Source of the DNA: Pseudorhodobacter sp. PARRP1 | GTDB taxonomy: Bacteria > Pseudomonadota > Alphaproteobacteria > Rhodobacterales > Rhodobacteraceae | DNA: 64,000 bases | Reading direction: 5' to 3' | Assembly (NCBI GenBank): GCA_002256245.1 | Contig: NKIU01000003.1 | Coordinates: 186,001 to 250,000 of the forward strand | Shown: in pieces, positions 17,069 through 25,867 of the stretch | How the letters are laid out: each line of letters opens with the position of its first letter | Position numbering within the stretch: the stretch's first letter is position 1 | Made by a program: the position numbers and the translations under genes | Notes under the pieces: generated by a model | What the model saw: only the letters and a program-made list of their open reading frames with translations | Told to the model about the DNA's origin: nothing | Database searches by the model: none

Positions 17069-17466
17069 GTGGGGCGCGGTTTGAGGCATTTGCGCAAGGG
17101 CTAGCGGGATCAATATTCCCCTTGGACAATCTGGCGAAGGCCATCGCCTTCGCCACGCGATGCAGGGGCTGCTGAGACCGCCGGGCCTCAAAGGCCCGGC
17201 CAGCGCCCGACCCCGCCATGGCGGGCGCTTCTCGCCCGCCGGGTCGGGCACTGTCCTCAATGGGTTTATCGCTGAAGTGACGACAGGGTGAAACGGCTCA
17301 CGCGGGCGGGGAAACGCCATGCGTTTCCTGTTTCCGCCCGGGCTTGGGGTATGGAAGCGTATGATTGCCGATCCGCATTAGCCCCTTACGCAGCCGCATC
17401 GGCCAAATGTTGCTGGTATTGCACCGCCCCCGTCGCTAAAACCCGCCACAACAGTTGGGGAATCCG
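17069..17466. other. Gene-free stretch with structured repeat
   Basis: This 398-bp interval between hss and hisC holds the structured repeat at 17181-17253. The rest shows no convincing ORF. The hisC promoter must lie here, but I cannot place it with confidence. Confidence 0.6.
17181..17253 (+). repeat. Structured intergenic repeat family 2, copy A
   Basis: The element has an upstream hairpin, CCGGGCC (17181-17187) with GGCCCGG (17193-17199). A larger stem follows, CAGCGCCCGACCC (17201-17213) with GGGTCGGGCACTG (17241-17253), enclosing a perfect 8-bp hairpin GGCGGGCG-CTTCT-CGCCCGCC. A second copy is at 41443-41517 in the same orientation. Confidence 0.8.
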
Positions 17467-18552
17467 ATGAACGACGCAATCCGCCCGCAGCCCGGTATCA
17501 TGGACATCGCCTTGTATGAGGGTGGCAAGGCCGCCGTCGCAGGCGTGACCAATGTGCTGAAGCTTTCGTCGAACGAAAACCCGTTCGGCGCGTCTGACAA
17601 GGCGAAAGACGCCTTCGCCCGTTCCGTCCACAACCTGCACCGCTACCCCTCGACCGACCACGCCTCCCTGCGCCAGGCCATTGCCGAAGTGCACGGCCTT
17701 GACGCCGCCCGGGTGATTTGCGGTGTCGGTTCCGATGAAATCATCACCTTCCTGTGCCAGGCCTATGCCGGTGCCAAGGACGAGGTGGTGTTCACCGAAC
17801 ACGGCTTTCTGATGTATCGCATCTCTGCCCTCGCAGCAGGGGCGACCCCGGTCGAAGTGCCCGAGCGGGATCGCACCACCGATGTCGATGCCATCCTGCG
17901 CGCCTGTAACCGCCGGACAAAGCTGGTTTTTATCGCCAACCCGAACAATCCCACCGGCACGATGATCTCTGCCGCTGAAATCGAACGTCTGGCCGATGGC
18001 CTGCCCGCGCAAGCCATTCTGGTGCTGGACGGGGCCTATGCCGAGTTTGTCGAGGGCTTCGATGCGGGCCTTGCGCTGATCGAATCCCGCACGAACGTGT
18101 TCATGACCCGCACCTTCTCGAAAATCTACGGTCTGGGCGGTCTGCGCATCGGCTGGGGGTATGGCCCCAAGCAGATCATCGACGTGCTCAACCGCGTCCG
18201 CGGCCCGTTCAACCTGTCGAACACCCAGCTTGATACCGCCGAAGCCGCCGTGCGCGATCAGGATTTCGTCACCCGCTGCCGCAACGACAACGCCCGGATG
18301 CGCACCTGGCTTGCGCAGGCTTTGGCCGAGTTGGGCATCCCCTCCGACACCTCGCTTGCCAATTTCATCCTCGCCCGCTTTGCTAGCCCCGAAGAAGCCG
18401 AGGCCTGCGATCTTTTCTTGCAAAAGCAGGGCCTGCTGGTGCGCCGCGTCGCCAGCTACAAACTGCCGCAATGCCTGCGCATAACGGTGGGGGACGAGGC
18501 CTCGTGCCGCCGCGTCGTTCATGCGATTGCGCAGTTCAAGGGTGTGAAATGA
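17467..18552 (+). CDS. hisC: Histidinol-phosphate / aromatic aminotransferase
   Basis: This 361-aa PLP-dependent aminotransferase converts imidazole-acetol phosphate to histidinol phosphate. HisC proteins next to tyrC commonly also transaminate aromatic keto acids such as prephenate or phenylpyruvate. The PLP lysine is in [16 protein letters not shown], with the cofactor-contact segments [15 protein letters not shown] and DGAYAEF all visible. The start [10 protein letters not shown] at 17467 follows GGGGAA at 6 nt. The stop overlaps the tyrC start as ATGA, so the pair is translationally coupled, and an aromatic-amino-acid role is likely. Confidence 0.92.
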   Translation: MNDAIRPQPGIMDIALYEGGKAAVAGVTNVLKLSSNENPFGASDKAKDAFARSVHNLHRYPSTDHASLRQAIAEVHGLDAARVICGVGSDEIITFLCQAYAGAKDEVVFTEHGFLMYRISALAAGATPVEVPERDRTTDVDAILRACNRRTKLVFIANPNNPTGTMISAAEIERLADGLPAQAILVLDGAYAEFVEGFDAGLALIESRTNVFMTRTFSKIYGLGGLRIGWGYGPKQIIDVLNRVRGPFNLSNTQLDTAEAAVRDQDFVTRCRNDNARMRTWLAQALAELGIPSDTSLANFILARFASPEEAEACDLFLQKQGLLVRRVASYKLPQCLRITVGDEASCRRVVHAIAQFKGVK

Positions 18553-19484
18553 CGCAAATCTACAGCCGTGTGGCGCTGATCGGGCTGGGGTTGATCGCCT
18601 CGTCGATGGCGCATGCCATGCGCGCAAACGGCTTGGCGGGGCAGATCGTTGGCCACGCGAAATCGGCCGAAACCCGCGCCACTGCGCTGGAAATCGGCCT
18701 GTGTGATCACGTCTATGCCACAGCGGCCGAGGCGGTGCAGGGCGCTGATCTGGTGGTGCTGGCGGTGCCCGTGGGCGCTATGGCCGAGATCGCCGCAGAG
18801 ATCGGCCCACATCTGGCACCGGGCTGCACCGTCACCGATGTGGGGTCGGTCAAGCAGGCCGTGGTTGCCGCTGTTGCGCCCTATATCCCTGAAGGCGTTG
18901 CATTTATTCCCGGTCACCCGATGGCGGGCACCGAATATTCAGGCCCGCGCTCGGGCTTTGCCACGCTGTTTCAAAACCGCTGGTGGCTGCTGACACCTGC
19001 CGAAGACGCCGATGCCGGCCAGATCGCCAAACTGCGCCGCCTGCTGGAGGGCATGGGGGCGAAGGTCGATGAGATGGACGTCGCCCACCATGATCTGGTG
19101 GTCGCGGTGGTCAGCCATGTGCCGCACGCCATCGCCTATACCATGGTGGGGGTGGCCGATCACATGCGCCGGGTGTCGCAATCCGAAGTGGTGAAATATT
19201 CCGCCGCAGGCTTTCGCGATTTCACCCGCATCGCGGCGTCAGACCCGACCATGTGGCGCGACGTGTTTCTGACCAACAAGGAGGCCGTGCTGGATATTCT
19301 GGGCCGCTTTGCCGAGGAATTGTTCGTCCTGCAACGCGCCATCCGGATGGGCGATGGCGACTATCTGCACGATTATTTCACCCGCACCCGTGCCATCCGC
19401 CGCGGCATCATCGAGGCTGGGCAAGACACCTCGGCCCCCGATTTTGGCCGCAACCCCGCCTCAAAACCCGAGGGCACGGCGTAA
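18549..19484 (+). CDS. tyrC: Prephenate/arogenate dehydrogenase family protein
   Basis: This 311-aa NAD(P)-dependent dehydrogenase of tyrosine biosynthesis oxidatively decarboxylates prephenate or arogenate. The Rossmann motif reads [17 protein letters not shown], with Ala where most relatives have Gly (GLIGSS). The catalytic His region is [11 protein letters not shown] and the helical C-terminal domain contains [11 protein letters not shown] and [14 protein letters not shown]. The start overlaps the hisC stop by 4 nt. No ACT domain is present, so feedback inhibition by an ACT mechanism is not expected. Confidence 0.92.
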   Translation: MTQIYSRVALIGLGLIASSMAHAMRANGLAGQIVGHAKSAETRATALEIGLCDHVYATAAEAVQGADLVVLAVPVGAMAEIAAEIGPHLAPGCTVTDVGSVKQAVVAAVAPYIPEGVAFIPGHPMAGTEYSGPRSGFATLFQNRWWLLTPAEDADAGQIAKLRRLLEGMGAKVDEMDVAHHDLVVAVVSHVPHAIAYTMVGVADHMRRVSQSEVVKYSAAGFRDFTRIAASDPTMWRDVFLTNKEAVLDILGRFAEELFVLQRAIRMGDGDYLHDYFTRTRAIRRGIIEAGQDTSAPDFGRNPASKPEGTA

Positions 19485-19486
19485 CC

Positions 19487-20326
19487 ATGCGGGCCATTGG
19501 CCCATTGTTGCTGCTCTGCGCCAGCCTCGCGGGGATGGCGATGGCCGAGGCCCCGAAAACCTCGCCCCGCCCGCAGCAACGCCCCGCCCCGACCGTCAGC
19601 GCCGAGGTGGTGCCCGCCGCGATCCTGCGGCCCCGCCACCGCCCCGATGGGCTGGCTGCCGCGCTGCAACCCGCACCCGAGGCGGCGAACACGCTGCAAA
19701 CCGCGACGTTTTCTGCCATGCCGCGCCCACATGCTCGCCCGAAGGGTCTGGCGGCCCCTGATGACCAAGTGGTCGAAGAACAGCCGCAAGCCAGCCAAAA
19801 GCCCGATAAAAAACAAAGCCGTAAAGGCTCGGTCTGCGGTGATCCTGATATTCGCGGGCAGGAAATTGCGCCGGTTACCTCAAAAACCAAGGGCTGCGGC
19901 ATTGCTGAACCCGTGCGCGTGACGGCGATCAACGGCATCCCGTTCAGCCAGCCTGCCACCTTCGATTGCGAAACCGCCCGCGCCCTGAAACGCTGGATGC
20001 GCGAAGGCATGGCCCCCGCCTTCGGCAACCGCGAGGTGGTGCAACTGCACATCTTCGGCAGCTATATGTGCCGCAGCCGCAACAACATCCGGGGCGCGAA
20101 AATCTCGGAGCACGGGCGCGGAAAAGCCGTTGATATTGCTGGCTTTGTGTTTTCAGACGGCAAGGAATGGACGGTCGCGCGCGATTATAACAAGCAGATC
20201 CGCCGCGCCCAGAAAGCCGCCTGCGGCATTTTCGGCACCACGCTTGGCCCCGGATCTGACGGCTATCACGAAGACCATCTGCATTTCGATACCGCCGCGC
20301 GGCGCGGCTCTGCCTACTGCCGTTAA
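19487..20326 (+). CDS. Extensin-like family secreted protein
   Basis: This 279-aa protein has a signal peptide (residues 1-20, ending MAMAEA), a Pro/Arg-rich linker, and a C-terminal extensin-like domain from about residue 115. Family landmarks are CGIAEPVRVTAINGI, SEHGRGKAVDIAGF and EDHLHFDTA, the last two carrying conserved His and Asp residues that suggest a LAS-type peptidase fold. It is probably periplasmic or secreted and may act on cell-wall peptides; this is an inference from fold. It starts 3 nt after tyrC. Confidence 0.82.
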   Translation: MRAIGPLLLLCASLAGMAMAEAPKTSPRPQQRPAPTVSAEVVPAAILRPRHRPDGLAAALQPAPEAANTLQTATFSAMPRPHARPKGLAAPDDQVVEEQPQASQKPDKKQSRKGSVCGDPDIRGQEIAPVTSKTKGCGIAEPVRVTAINGIPFSQPATFDCETARALKRWMREGMAPAFGNREVVQLHIFGSYMCRSRNNIRGAKISEHGRGKAVDIAGFVFSDGKEWTVARDYNKQIRRAQKAACGIFGTTLGPGSDGYHEDHLHFDTAARRGSAYCR

Positions 20327-20333
20327 CGCGCCC

Positions 20334-20401
20334 CGCCGCCCCGGACTTGATCCGGGGCCTCCGGTCACACCACGAGGCCCCGGATCAAGTCCGGGGCGGC
20401 G
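20334..20401. repeat. Perfect 27-bp inverted repeat between convergent genes
   Basis: The arms at 20334-20360 and 20375-20401 are perfect reverse complements around a 14-nt spacer. Each arm also folds on itself (CCCCGGA-CTTGA-TCCGGGG). It lies between the extensin-like gene (+) and the DUF2125 gene (-), so it could be a bidirectional terminator or a REP-type repeat. Repeats with this core are common in alphaproteobacterial intergenic regions. Confidence 0.8.
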
Positions 20402-20422
20402 TCGTCCGCGTGAGTGCCGCGC

Positions 20423-21421
20423 TTACGTCCCGCTGATGTCGCGCATCCGTGGCGCTGGCCCCAAGGGCAGCGGCCCCAGCACCATGCCGCCGTCCTTGCA
20501 GATCAGCTTGATCTGCAAAACCTCCAGATCGCCGCCCTGTGCGGCGACAATCCCCAGCATCCGCTCGACCGTTGGCGCCACATCCGGCTTTACCAGCCCC
20601 AGCGCCACCAGAATAGGCGGCAGGCGCTTCCACCCCTCGACCCGCAGCGCAATCTCGCCCTCGGCCAGCCCATCCTGCCCCGCCGTCAACGTGCCCTTGG
20701 CGGAAAACTTCAGCGCCCCCCAAGTCACCCGCGTATCGGCAATCTCCAGCGCCGTCAGTTGCGGCTTGGTCTGCGCTGCGTTGCGGTCCAGCGGCGCGGT
20801 CAGCACGGCACCCGCATCGACGAACACCTCATCCACCCGCTGCGGCAAATCGGTGCTGGCCAGCGCCTGCATCAGTGCCGCATCCGGCGCGATCCCCGCC
20901 ACTTTCAGCCCCAACCGATAGCCATTCGCCCGCGTCGTATCCTCCAAGGCCGAGGCAAGCGCCGAGTCCACGCCCACCTGCCAACCCGCATCCGAGTTCA
21001 GCACCAATCCATGCGCCTCACCCACCACCTCATAAAGGCCAAGTGTGGTTGACGGATGCACCTGCACGCTGGCGCGGATACTGTCTGATGCCACCGTAAC
21101 CTTCTGATCGGGCAGCGTAATCACCTGACCCGAGGGCAGGGCCGCAATCACATGCCACGGCTTCCACGTCATCGCGTAAACCTGCACGAACGGGCTGGAC
21201 ACCTGCACGCCCTTGGCCGGATCGGCCAAAACCACATCCGACACCGTCAGATCAAAGCGGTTCGGGATGCCGTGCACCTCCACGCCCGAAGCGCTGACCA
21301 CCCCCGGCGGTTGTGCGGCGATCCACGCCTTGACGCCGCTTTCAATCTGCGACGCCCCCACCCACCAATAGCCGGTCCAGACAGCGGTCGCCGCCAGCAC
21401 AATCCAGATAAGCGCGCGCAT
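20423..21421 (-). CDS. DUF2125 domain-containing protein
   Basis: This 332-aa exported protein has an N-terminal signal or anchor (MRALIWIVLAATAVWTGYWW). The body is the DUF2125 family, beginning VGASQIESGVKAWIAAQPPG and containing the repeated beta-rich VEVHGIPNRFDLTVSDV pattern that resembles AsmA-like repeats. Function is unknown to me. It is likely periplasmic and inner-membrane tethered. The gene is monocistronic and divergent from the ChaC gene, with a 61-nt intergenic space. Confidence 0.82.
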   Translation of the reverse strand: MRALIWIVLAATAVWTGYWWVGASQIESGVKAWIAAQPPGVVSASGVEVHGIPNRFDLTVSDVVLADPAKGVQVSSPFVQVYAMTWKPWHVIAALPSGQVITLPDQKVTVASDSIRASVQVHPSTTLGLYEVVGEAHGLVLNSDAGWQVGVDSALASALEDTTRANGYRLGLKVAGIAPDAALMQALASTDLPQRVDEVFVDAGAVLTAPLDRNAAQTKPQLTALEIADTRVTWGALKFSAKGTLTAGQDGLAEGEIALRVEGWKRLPPILVALGLVKPDVAPTVERMLGIVAAQGGDLEVLQIKLICKDGGMVLGPLPLGPAPRMRDISGT

Positions 21422-21482
21422 CCTCGCCCCTTTTCTTTGCTTTGCCCAATGCTTACACCTAACCCGAACGAAGGGATAGCCA

Positions 21483-22031
21483 ATGCCAAACCGCGCAGAA
21501 ATTCCGCAACTGCTTTGGGTGTTCGGCTATGGATCGCTGATCTGGAACCCCGATTTCCCGGTGGCCGAGCAGCAAATCGCCCGCGCAACCGACTGGCACC
21601 GCAGCTTTTGCATGCGCTCGATCCACCATCGCGGCAGCGTCGATGCCCCCGGCCTTGTGCTGGCCCTTGATCACGCGCCGGGCGCGGTTTGCGATGGCGT
21701 GGCCTTCCGCGTCACCCCGGGGGCCGAGGCGGCAACCCTGCAAGCTTTGCGCGAACGCGAGTTGATTTCCTCGGCCTATCTCGAAACCACCCTGCCGCTG
21801 ACCCTGGCCGATGGCCAGCAGATCACCGCGCTCGCCTATGTGATTGACCCCGACCACGATCAGTATTGCGGCAATCTGCCGCTGGCCGAACAGGCGCGCA
21901 TCATCGCAACCGCCGTGGGCGGGCGTGGCCCCAACCGCGACTATCTGTTCGCCACCGCCGATCATCTGGCCAGCCTTGGCATCGCCGACCCTGATCTCGC
22001 GTGGCTGTCCACACAAGTTCGCCACCTGTAA
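21483..22031 (+). CDS. chaC: Gamma-glutamylcyclotransferase, ChaC type
   Basis: This 182-aa enzyme of the ChaC family cleaves glutathione to 5-oxoproline and Cys-Gly. The fold signature is at the N-terminus, VFGYGSLIWNPDF, where the backbone loop binds the gamma-glutamyl group. An Arg-Glu segment (RERELISSAYLETTLPL) contains the candidate catalytic Glu. The C-terminal NRDYLFATADHLASLGI is family-typical. It sits 73 nt before the ExbB-like gene on the same strand, and whether they share a transcript is unclear. Confidence 0.88.
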   Translation: MPNRAEIPQLLWVFGYGSLIWNPDFPVAEQQIARATDWHRSFCMRSIHHRGSVDAPGLVLALDHAPGAVCDGVAFRVTPGAEAATLQALRERELISSAYLETTLPLTLADGQQITALAYVIDPDHDQYCGNLPLAEQARIIATAVGGRGPNRDYLFATADHLASLGIADPDLAWLSTQVRHL

Positions 22032-22104
22032 GGGTTTTGCTTGGCTTAAGCCCCCCGCATGCTATGCTTTCCCCGAGCAGACCATCGGGGCGGAACCGAC
22101 AAAA

Positions 22105-23298
22105 ATGGACATTCCCAAGGCCGTGCAGACGACCTTTTTCAGCCAACCCATCCGGCAGATTGTCACCATGTTGCTGGCGGTGGCACTGGTGGGCGCGGGC
22201 GCTTGGCTGATCCACGGCACCGTCGCGGGCATCATCGCCACCAATCCTTTGCTGAACGGCTTCATCATTCTGGTGTTCAGCCTCGGCATCGTCGCCTGCT
22301 TTTGGCAGGTGATCACGCTGATGCAATCGGTGGCCTGGATCGAGCGTTTCGTGCGCCACGACACCGGCTCAGAAGACGCCACCCCCCCGCGGTTGCTGGC
22401 CCCCCTTGCGCAACTGCTGCGCGCACGCGGCGCGCGGATGCAGATATCGTCCTCGGCCTCGCGCACCATCCTTGAATCGGTCGAAACCCGCATAGACGAG
22501 GCGCGCGACATCACGCGCTATCTGACCAACCTATTGGTTTTCTTGGGTCTTTTGGGCACGTTCTACGGCCTTGCCACCACCGTTCCCGCCATTGTCGAAA
22601 CCATCCGCTCGCTGGCACCCCAGCAGGGCGAAAGCGGGATGGATGTGTTTGGCAAGCTGATGAAGGGCCTTGAAAGCCAACTTGGCGGCATGGGCACCGC
22701 GTTTTCCTCTTCGCTTTTGGGCCTCGCCGGATCGCTGGTGGTCGGCCTGTTAGAGCTGTTCGCCAGCCACGGCCAGAACCGCTTCGCGCGCGAGTTGGAG
22801 GAATGGCTGTCCTCGATCACCCGCGTCGGCTTTTCCAGCGGCGATGGCGAGGGCGGCGAGACGGGCGTCACCTCGGCCGTGCTTGACCACATGTCCGAAC
22901 AGATCGAGGTGATGCAAAGCCTGTTTGCGCAGGTCGAAGCCAACCGCTCGGGCGTTGAACAGGCGCTTTCCGGGCTAGAGCAGGGCTTGGCCGATCTGAC
23001 CGCCGCCGTCGCCCAGCTTGGTCAGCGGGCCGAGGCTGAAAGTGGCCAGACCGCCGCGCTCAACCGCATCGCCGAGGGGCAGGAAAGGCTGATCGCAGCC
23101 CTTGTCGGGGCCGAAGGTGGCGCGCATTCCGATGCCGAAAGCCGGATGCGCCTGCGCTCGATCGACGTGCAACTGCTTCGTATCCTTGAAGAAATCACGG
23201 CAGGCCGTCAGGAAAGCATTGCCGATCTGCGCGGCGACATCTCGGCACTGACGGCCTCGGTGCGCCAGCTTGCGCGCAATCAGCCTGCGCGGGGCTAA
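22105..23298 (+). CDS. MotA/TolQ/ExbB-type proton channel protein with coiled-coil tail
   Basis: This 397-aa inner-membrane protein resembles ExbB/TolQ/MotA/ZorA stator subunits. Predicted helices are at about 14-36, 49-72, 134-156 (NLLVFLGLLGTFYGLATTVPAIV) and 190-216 (GMGTAFSSSLLGLAGSLVVGLLELF). The LGTFYGL and GLAGSLVVG stretches are the conserved channel helices of the superfamily. Residues from about 275 onward form a hydrophilic coiled coil. The next gene starts 1 nt after this stop and supplies the OmpA-like partner. The long tail is unlike TolQ or ExbB and resembles ZorA. The longest open frame starts upstream at 21844 but would run through chaC. Confidence 0.82.
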   Translation: MDIPKAVQTTFFSQPIRQIVTMLLAVALVGAGAWLIHGTVAGIIATNPLLNGFIILVFSLGIVACFWQVITLMQSVAWIERFVRHDTGSEDATPPRLLAPLAQLLRARGARMQISSSASRTILESVETRIDEARDITRYLTNLLVFLGLLGTFYGLATTVPAIVETIRSLAPQQGESGMDVFGKLMKGLESQLGGMGTAFSSSLLGLAGSLVVGLLELFASHGQNRFARELEEWLSSITRVGFSSGDGEGGETGVTSAVLDHMSEQIEVMQSLFAQVEANRSGVEQALSGLEQGLADLTAAVAQLGQRAEAESGQTAALNRIAEGQERLIAALVGAEGGAHSDAESRMRLRSIDVQLLRILEEITAGRQESIADLRGDISALTASVRQLARNQPARG

Positions 23299-23299
23299 G

Positions 23300-24892
23300 A
23301 TGGCGCTGCGCCGCAAACGCGATTCCGCGATGATCTGGCCCGGCTTCGTCGATGCCGTCACCACGCTGCTGATGGTCTTGATGTTCGTCCTCACCATTTT
23401 CACCGTGATGCAATCGGTGCTGCGCGACACCATCACCACGCAAACCACCGAGTTGGACAGCCTGACTGCGCAAATCGCAGGGCTGGCGGATGCTTTGGGG
23501 CTGGAACGGCAAAAGGTCAGCGATTTGCAGGGGCAGGTCGGCAGCCTGACCGCCGATCTGACCGATGCACAGGCCAAGGGCGAACAGCAATCGGCGCTGA
23601 TCGCCACCCTGACCGGGCAGATCGCGACCAAGGAAGGCGAACTTGCCGCAGCCCAGACCCGCATCACCAGCTTTGAAGCGCAGGTCGCGGGGCTTTTGTC
23701 GGAACGCGACGCCGCGCGGGGGCAAATCAGCGACCTTCAGGCCGAGGCTGCCAAGCAACTGACCGAAAAGCAGGCGCTCGACCTTGCCCTTGCCAAAGCC
23801 CGCAGCGAAATTGACGCCGGTGCCGAAGCCGCCCGCCTTGCCGCCGCCCGCACGGCGGCACTTCAGGCTTTGCTGGCCGATCTGAAGACCAAAGCCACCA
23901 CCGATGCCGCCGATCTGAAAGCCGCCCAGACCAAAATCACCGAGGCCGAGGCCACACGACTGGTCGATGCCGCCGCCTTGGCCGCCCTGCGTGACAAGCT
24001 GAAAAACTCCGATGCCGAACTGACGGCGATGACCTTAGCCCTTGAAGAACAACGCAAAAAGGCCGAAGACACCCTGACCCTGCTTGCCGCCGCCAACACC
24101 AAAGCCGCGCAATCGGCCACGGCGGGCGACCAGCAGGCCAGCCTTTTGGCCACAGCACAGGCGGCCTTGACCGCCGAGCAGCAGAAATCCGTTGAGGCCG
24201 CCCGCAAGACCGAAGCGTTGAACCAGCAAATCGCCGCCCTGCGTGTGCAGTTGGGTGAATTGCAGGGCCTGCTTGATGCCTCTGCCGCAGCCGATTCCAC
24301 CAACAAGGTGCAGATCGAGGCCTTGGGCAGCCAGTTGAACGCAGCGCTCGCGCAGGTCGCGTCGGAACAAAAGAAGCGCGCCGAGTTGGAAGCCGCCGAG
24401 CGTGTCCGCCTTCAGGCCGAAAACGCCGATCTGGCGAAATTCCGCAGCGAATTCTTCGGCCAACTCTCGCAACTTCTGGCCGGGCGCGCGGGCGTGCGCG
24501 TGGTGGGCGACCGTTTTGTGTTCTCTTCCGAGGTGCTGTTCAACCCCGGCTCGGCGGATCTGGCCCCCGAAGGGCAGGCCCAGATCGCCGAGGTGGTGAA
24601 AATTCTCGACGAAATTGCCGGCAAAATCCCGCCCGGCATCGACTGGATCATCCGCGTCGATGGCCACACCGACAACGTGCCCTTGTCGGGCGCGGGGGAG
24701 TTCAAGGACAACTGGCAACTCAGCCAAGCCCGTGCCTTGTCGGTGGTGCGCTACCTGCAAGACAGTCTTGGCTTTCCGCCGCAGCGCTTGGCTGCGACCG
24801 GGTTTGGCGAATATCAGCCCGTGGCCCCCGGCGACAGCCCGCAGGCGCGCGCGCAAAACCGGCGGATCGAGTTGAAGCTGACCGAGCGGTAA
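23300..24892 (+). CDS. OmpA/MotB-like peptidoglycan-binding protein with long coiled coil
   Basis: This 530-aa partner has a single N-terminal membrane helix preceded by WPGFVDAVTTLLMV, in which the Asp of the FVD segment matches the proton-carrying Asp of MotB, TolR and ZorB. About 340 residues of Ala/Gln/Lys/Glu-rich coiled coil follow. The C-terminal OmpA-like domain (about 395-530) shows FVFSSEVLFNPGSADLAPEG, RVDGHTDNVPL, NWQLSQARALSV and NRRIELKLTER, which bind peptidoglycan. Starting 1 nt after the channel gene, it forms a two-gene stator unit. Confidence 0.85.
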   Translation: MALRRKRDSAMIWPGFVDAVTTLLMVLMFVLTIFTVMQSVLRDTITTQTTELDSLTAQIAGLADALGLERQKVSDLQGQVGSLTADLTDAQAKGEQQSALIATLTGQIATKEGELAAAQTRITSFEAQVAGLLSERDAARGQISDLQAEAAKQLTEKQALDLALAKARSEIDAGAEAARLAAARTAALQALLADLKTKATTDAADLKAAQTKITEAEATRLVDAAALAALRDKLKNSDAELTAMTLALEEQRKKAEDTLTLLAAANTKAAQSATAGDQQASLLATAQAALTAEQQKSVEAARKTEALNQQIAALRVQLGELQGLLDASAAADSTNKVQIEALGSQLNAALAQVASEQKKRAELEAAERVRLQAENADLAKFRSEFFGQLSQLLAGRAGVRVVGDRFVFSSEVLFNPGSADLAPEGQAQIAEVVKILDEIAGKIPPGIDWIIRVDGHTDNVPLSGAGEFKDNWQLSQARALSVVRYLQDSLGFPPQRLAATGFGEYQPVAPGDSPQARAQNRRIELKLTER

Positions 24893-24916
24893 TCCCATAA
24901 AAACCAACGGTTTAGG

Positions 24917-25867
24917 CTATGGCCCGACGCCAATCTCAATGCTTTGCCGCCCCAGTTCAACCCCACGGCGCTGCAAAATCACCGCGCCCTGATAGCGTCC
25001 GGCAGGCCAAGTCGCTGCCTTCAACTTGCGCCCCATCGCGCGAAACGCCTGCGCTTGCGGCTTTTCGATCACCGAGCGTTCTGTCAAAACCTCGCCGGCA
25101 GGCCCGGTCAGCCGGAACAGCACCGCATCGCCCGCGTGCAGGCCAAACATGAAGCCCCACACCACCAGCGCAGGTGCATCCTCGGGCAAATCCGGGCTGG
25201 CAAGGCCCGCCTTGATCGCCGCATAATCGGGAATTTCCGCGCTGATCCCCACCGCCAGCATCCCGCTGGGTTGGTAGGGCAGGGCGTCGCTCCACAAATC
25301 GGCACCCGCAGCGCCGCAGCTTAGGTGCGCCCCGCCCAATGGCACCTCTGGCCCGAACGGGTCGATCTTGTCGGCGTTGTGGCGCACCGACAGATGCAGA
25401 TGCGGGAAAGCGGCGTTGCCCGATTGGCCGACCTGGCCCAAAATCTGCCCCTGCGCCACGGCGTCGCCTGAAGAAACCCGCACAGAGCCTTGTTTCATAT
25501 GGCAATATTGCGTTTGCCAGCCATCGTCATGTTGCACCAGCACGCCATTGCCGCAGTCTTGTCCCGGCGGAAAGGCTGCGAAATCGGCCACCCCGTCGCG
25601 GCTGTTCAGCACCGTTCCTGCCGCCGCCGCCAGCACATTCACCCCCACGCGCATCGCAGCACGGGTCGGCAGCGCAAAATCGGTTCCGTCATGGCCGTCA
25701 TAGCTGAGCGTCCCGCAGGTAAAATCCTGGGCCCCGGCACGTGCATCATGGTCGGCATATTGTTGGATGTAGCAGGTCTTGCCCAACTGGCAGTCCACCG
25801 GCAGCGCCAATTCAAAGGCCCCCGCCGGGAAGGCGAGGGCCAGTGAAAAGATCAGAGGCTTGATCAT
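24917..25867 (-). CDS. M23 family metallopeptidase
   Basis: This 316-aa exported zinc peptidase of the LytM/M23 family probably cleaves peptidoglycan cross-bridges. A signal peptide ([17 protein letters not shown]) is followed by the LytM domain at about 55-190. Metal ligands are intact: GHDGTDFAL (HxxxD) and FPHLHLSV (HxH), so it is probably catalytically active rather than an activator. About 110 residues of beta-rich C-terminal domain follow. It overlaps the clpA stop by 4 nt, so it is coupled to clpA. Confidence 0.88.
   Translation of the reverse strand: MIKPLIFSLALAFPAGAFELALPVDCQLGKTCYIQQYADHDARAGAQDFTCGTLSYDGHDGTDFALPTRAAMRVGVNVLAAAAGTVLNSRDGVADFAAFPPGQDCGNGVLVQHDDGWQTQYCHMKQGSVRVSSGDAVAQGQILGQVGQSGNAAFPHLHLSVRHNADKIDPFGPEVPLGGAHLSCGAAGADLWSDALPYQPSGMLAVGISAEIPDYAAIKAGLASPDLPEDAPALVVWGFMFGLHAGDAVLFRLTGPAGEVLTERSVIEKPQAQAFRAMGRKLKAATWPAGRYQGAVILQRRGVELGRQSIEIGVGP

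Noticed and set aside
22105..24892. Complete Zorya defence system
   Set aside because: No ZorC, ZorD or ZorE-like effector gene is adjacent; only the stator-like pair is present.
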